NCBI RefSeq assembly: GCF_028401385.1
Contig: NZ_JAQOMR010000001.1
Span: 3,702,501 to 3,766,500, forward strand
Direction: 5' to 3'
DNA length: 64,000 nucleotides
Source of the DNA: Marinicella algicola
GTDB taxonomy: Bacteria > Pseudomonadota > Gammaproteobacteria > Xanthomonadales > Marinicellaceae
Part shown: positions 61,658 through 64,000 of the stretch, piece after piece
How the letters are laid out: every line of letters begins with the position of its first letter
Position numbering within the stretch: position 1 is the first letter of the stretch
Notes under the pieces: generated by a model
Told to the model about the DNA's origin: nothing
Database searches by the model: none
What the model saw: the letters and a program-made list of their open reading frames with translations, nothing else
Made by a program: the position numbers and the translations under genes

Positions 61658-62202
61658 ATGATGACCGATCAGGGTGAAACGAGGACAACGGCTGGAAAGA
61701 AATCGGCAAGCCGGGCGATGACAGCGCTGCTTTTATTTCTGTTCATTTGTCTCGGATTGTTCATCTTTCAGCGTGACAGTTTCTATCTCTGGGCCACGGC
61801 CATTCACGTCATGGCTGTGATATCCTGGATGGCCGGGATGTTCTACATGCCGCGTCTGTTCGTCTATCATGCCGATAGCGCGCCGGGTTCAGACAAGTCT
61901 GAGACCTTCAAGGTCATGGAACACCGGTTGATGAAGGTGATCATGAACCCGGCCATGATCCTGACCTGGATTTTTGGCCTTTATCTGGCCTGGGACGGCG
62001 GCTGGCTCAGCGATGGCTGGCTGCATGTGAAGCTCCTCGCCGTTTTTTGATGTCCGGCGTCCACGGCTATTACAGCAAGGCGATCAAGGATTTTGCCGTC
62101 GACAAGCGGACCACGAGTGCGCGGCACTGGCGGATGATCAATGAAGTGCCGACAGTTTTGATGATCATTGCAGTCATCATGGTCATTGTTAAGCCGTTTT
62201 AA
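61658..62202 (+). CDS. hemJ: Protoporphyrinogen IX oxidase HemJ (frameshifted)
   Basis: HemJ (UPF0093) is the oxygen-independent membrane protoporphyrinogen oxidase of many alphaproteobacteria. Four hydrophobic helices are visible; AIHVMAVISWMAGMFYMPRL holds the conserved His. Adding one T to the T6 run 62043-62048 gives LLAVFLMSGVHGYYSKAIKD and the end MIIAVIMVIVKPF at TAA 62200-62202, about 181 residues. Start ATG 61658 or 61661, after GAGGAA. It sits between hemE and rho as in rhizobia. Confidence 0.92.
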
Positions 62203-62400
62203 TCGCTTGATAAATGGTTTCGCGCGTTTTCCGGGATAAAAACGCGCATTTGCTCTTGTAACGTCAACGGCAAATCAGTATCTTCCTGCCAACTCATCCA
62301 AAAAGGCTGTGCGAACCGATCCCTGAGCCAATCCGAATTGGCACTGTTCCACCCGCGCAACCGGCCTTTCGATCATCACAACAATTTACGGTTTTTCTTC

Positions 62401-63666
62401 ATGTCTCAAATGAAGCTTCAGGAACTGAAGAGCAAGACGCCAACCGATCTCCTCGCCTTCGCGGAATCGCTCGAGGTCGAGGGCGCAAGCACGATGCGCA
62501 AACAAGAACTGATGTTTGCCATCCTGAAAGTGCTGGCGACACAGGATGTCGAGATCATCGGTGAAGGCGTTGTCGAAGTGCTGCAGGATGGCTTCGGCTT
62601 CCTGCGTTCGGCCAATGCCAATTACCTGCCCGGTCCCGACGATATCTATATCTCGCCGTCTCAGATCCGTCGTTTCGCGCTGAAGACGGGTGATACTGTC
62701 GAAGGTCCGATCCGTGGACCGAAGGAAGGCGAGCGCTATTTTGCGCTGCTGAAGGTCAATACGATCAATTCGGATGACCCGGAAAAGATCCGTCACAAGG
62801 TCCATTTCGACAATTTGACGCCGCTTTATCCGGACGAACGCTTCAACATGGAGCTGGAAAATCCGACAACCAAGGATCTTTCCGCACGTGTGATCGATCT
62901 GGTGGCTCCGCTTGGCAAGGGCCAACGCGGTTTGATCGTGGCACCGCCCAGGACCGGTAAAACGGTGCTTCTGCAGAATATCGCCCATTCGATCACCGCT
63001 AACCATCCGGAATGTTTCCTGATCGTTCTTCTGATCGACGAGCGTCCCGAGGAAGTGACCGACATGCAGCGTTCAGTGAAGGGTGAAGTCGTATCTTCGA
63101 CCTTCGATGAGCCTGCCGTGCGTCACGTTCAGGTGGCGGAAATGGTGATCGAAAAGGCCAAGCGTCTGGTTGAACATGGCCGCGATGTTGTGATCCTGCT
63201 CGACTCGATCACACGTCTCGGACGCGCCTACAACACGGTCGTACCGTCTTCCGGCAAAGTTCTGACCGGTGGTGTCGACGCCAATGCGCTGCAGCGCCCC
63301 AAGCGTTTCTTCGGTGCGGCGCGTAATATCGAGGAGGGCGGTTCGCTGACGATCATTGCAACCGCGCTGATCGACACCGGAAGCCGTATGGACGAAGTTA
63401 TTTTCGAAGAGTTCAAGGGAACGGGCAACTCTGAAATCGTGCTTGATCGAAAGGTCGCCGACAAGCGGATTTTCCCGTCTATGGATATCCTCAAATCCGG
63501 AACCCGCAAGGAAGACCTTCTGGTGCCGCGTCAGGATCTTCAGAAGATCTTTGTGCTTCGCCGGATCCTCGCGCCGATGGGAACCACCGATGGGATCGAG
63601 TTCCTGATCGACAAGCTGAAGCAAACCAAAAGCAATGCCGATTTCTTCGAATCCATGAACACCTGA
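62401..63666 (+). CDS. rho: Transcription termination factor Rho
   Basis: The 421-residue hexameric helicase starts [20 protein letters not shown]. The RNA-binding cold-shock domain is at about 50-115 ([20 protein letters not shown]). Walker [16 protein letters not shown] is near residue 180, Walker [17 protein letters not shown] near 265 and the R-loop [15 protein letters not shown] near 315. I chose ATG 62401; a TTG 21 codons upstream is in frame but unlikely. The 198-bp leader after hemJ probably serves autoregulation. Confidence 0.96.
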   Translation: MSQMKLQELKSKTPTDLLAFAESLEVEGASTMRKQELMFAILKVLATQDVEIIGEGVVEVLQDGFGFLRSANANYLPGPDDIYISPSQIRRFALKTGDTVEGPIRGPKEGERYFALLKVNTINSDDPEKIRHKVHFDNLTPLYPDERFNMELENPTTKDLSARVIDLVAPLGKGQRGLIVAPPRTGKTVLLQNIAHSITANHPECFLIVLLIDERPEEVTDMQRSVKGEVVSSTFDEPAVRHVQVAEMVIEKAKRLVEHGRDVVILLDSITRLGRAYNTVVPSSGKVLTGGVDANALQRPKRFFGAARNIEEGGSLTIIATALIDTGSRMDEVIFEEFKGTGNSEIVLDRKVADKRIFPSMDILKSGTRKEDLLVPRQDLQKIFVLRRILAPMGTTDGIEFLIDKLKQTKSNADFFESMNT

Positions 63667-63904
63667 CGTTCTGTGTTCACGGAGAAAATTCGACCAGACC
63701 CTCGTTTACCTTCCGCAGACACAATCCGAACAGAACTGTCGGGTCGTGTTTGAGGATGAGACTATTAAGCGCCGCCTGGCGATAGGCCTATCGGGATTTT
63801 TAGACCTTGAAAATCATCCATCTGGTTCGATCCGAGATACGGGATTTTCTATTAACTATATGAATATAAAAGATATTCTATAATTTTTTCGGTAACGGAC
63901 GCGG
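63667..63904. other. AT-rich intergenic region before mnmE
   Basis: No gene or clear hairpin seen. The right part (63800-63890) is AT-rich (ATTAACTATATGAATATAAA and similar) and probably carries the mnmE promoter. Confidence 0.5.
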
Positions 63905-64000
63905 ATGATGCGAGCTTCCGATACAATCTTTGCACTTTCGAGTGGTGCGCTGCCATCCGGTGTTGCGGTTATCCGCATTTCTGGCGCGGATGCCCATGAG
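63905..64000 (+). CDS. mnmE: tRNA modification GTPase MnmE, N-terminal fragment
   Basis: The first 32 residues of the gene, cut by the window end. DTIFALSSGALPSGVAVIRI followed by SGADAHE is the conserved MnmE start, the folate-binding domain. MnmE with MnmG modifies U34 of tRNAs. ATG 63905 or 63908 are equally possible (MMRASDTIF). mnmE after rho is the usual alphaproteobacterial order. Confidence 0.9.
   Translation, partial: MMRASDTIFALSSGALPSGVAVIRISGADAHE

Overview
The window is about 60% GC chromosomal DNA from an alphaproteobacterium of the order Hyphomicrobiales (Rhizobiales). The clearest evidence is the order chvI-chvG-hprK-EIIA-ptsH beside pckA, then coaA-hisE-hisF-hisA-hisH-hisB, hslV-GNAT-hslU and dnaQ-coaE-aroE-maf-ppsR | hemE-hemJ-rho-mnmE, which is the classic surroundings of the rhizobial chromosome origin. 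betICBA with betC, choXWV, a short HprK and ATP-dependent PckA fit the same group. The genus cannot be fixed from the sequence; a marine or halotolerant relative of Rhizobiaceae/Aurantimonadaceae would fit.

Layout. 1-3.7 kb: end of a CoA-transferase gene, a Gfo/Idh/MocA oxidoreductase and two glycosyltransferases in AT-richer DNA. 3.8-12.4 kb: choline uptake (choXWV) divergent from glycine betaine synthesis (betICBA), with a perfect palindrome between them that is a likely BetI operator. 12.5-18.7 kb: secB, fxsA, a Tim44-like gene, an Smr-domain gene, an XRE regulator and gyrB. 18.8-31.2 kb: one leftward nine-gene operon with a divergent regulator. 31.5-34.2 kb: a sugar-acid module (XylX-type dehydratase plus ketoglutarate semialdehyde dehydrogenase). 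34.4-36.4 kb: a glycosyltransferase and a Crp/Fnr regulator. 36.4-42.3 kb: nitrogen-type PTS, ChvGI and pckA. 42.4-49 kb: small repair and rescue genes, coaA and his genes. 49-56.4 kb: a small multidrug/metabolite transporter pair, hslVU, a methyltransferase, a LysR gene and glcB. 56.5-64 kb: the origin neighbourhood, including an AT-rich gap before hemE with degenerate DnaA boxes and five GANTC sites, and two parS-like sites nearby.

The most interesting system is the operon at 18835-29885. Automatic annotation would probably call it histidine utilisation (hutH, hutU plus hydantoinase/allantoate genes). The sequence argues otherwise. The HutH-like protein lacks the Ala-Ser-Gly triad that forms MIO, the HutU-like protein has Ala in place of the catalytic Cys of the urocanase signature, and a DUF917 (thiohydantoin desulfurase family) protein, a hydantoinase-like amidohydrolase and an M20 carbamoylase complete exactly five steps. 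Together with an OpuC/YehZYXW-type quaternary-amine ABC importer this matches bacterial ergothioneine catabolism: ergothioneine to trimethylamine plus thiourocanate, then thiohydantoin propionate, hydantoin propionate, N-carbamoyl-glutamate and glutamate. The divergent regulator is a LysR-type protein with two tandem N-terminal winged-helix domains.

About 26 genes, including essential ones (gyrB, secB, hemJ, chvG, hisH), carry a single-base frameshift. Nearly all are repaired by adding one base to a homopolymer or short run. This looks like uncorrected long-read consensus error, not gene decay, so these loci are annotated as single genes spanning the shift.
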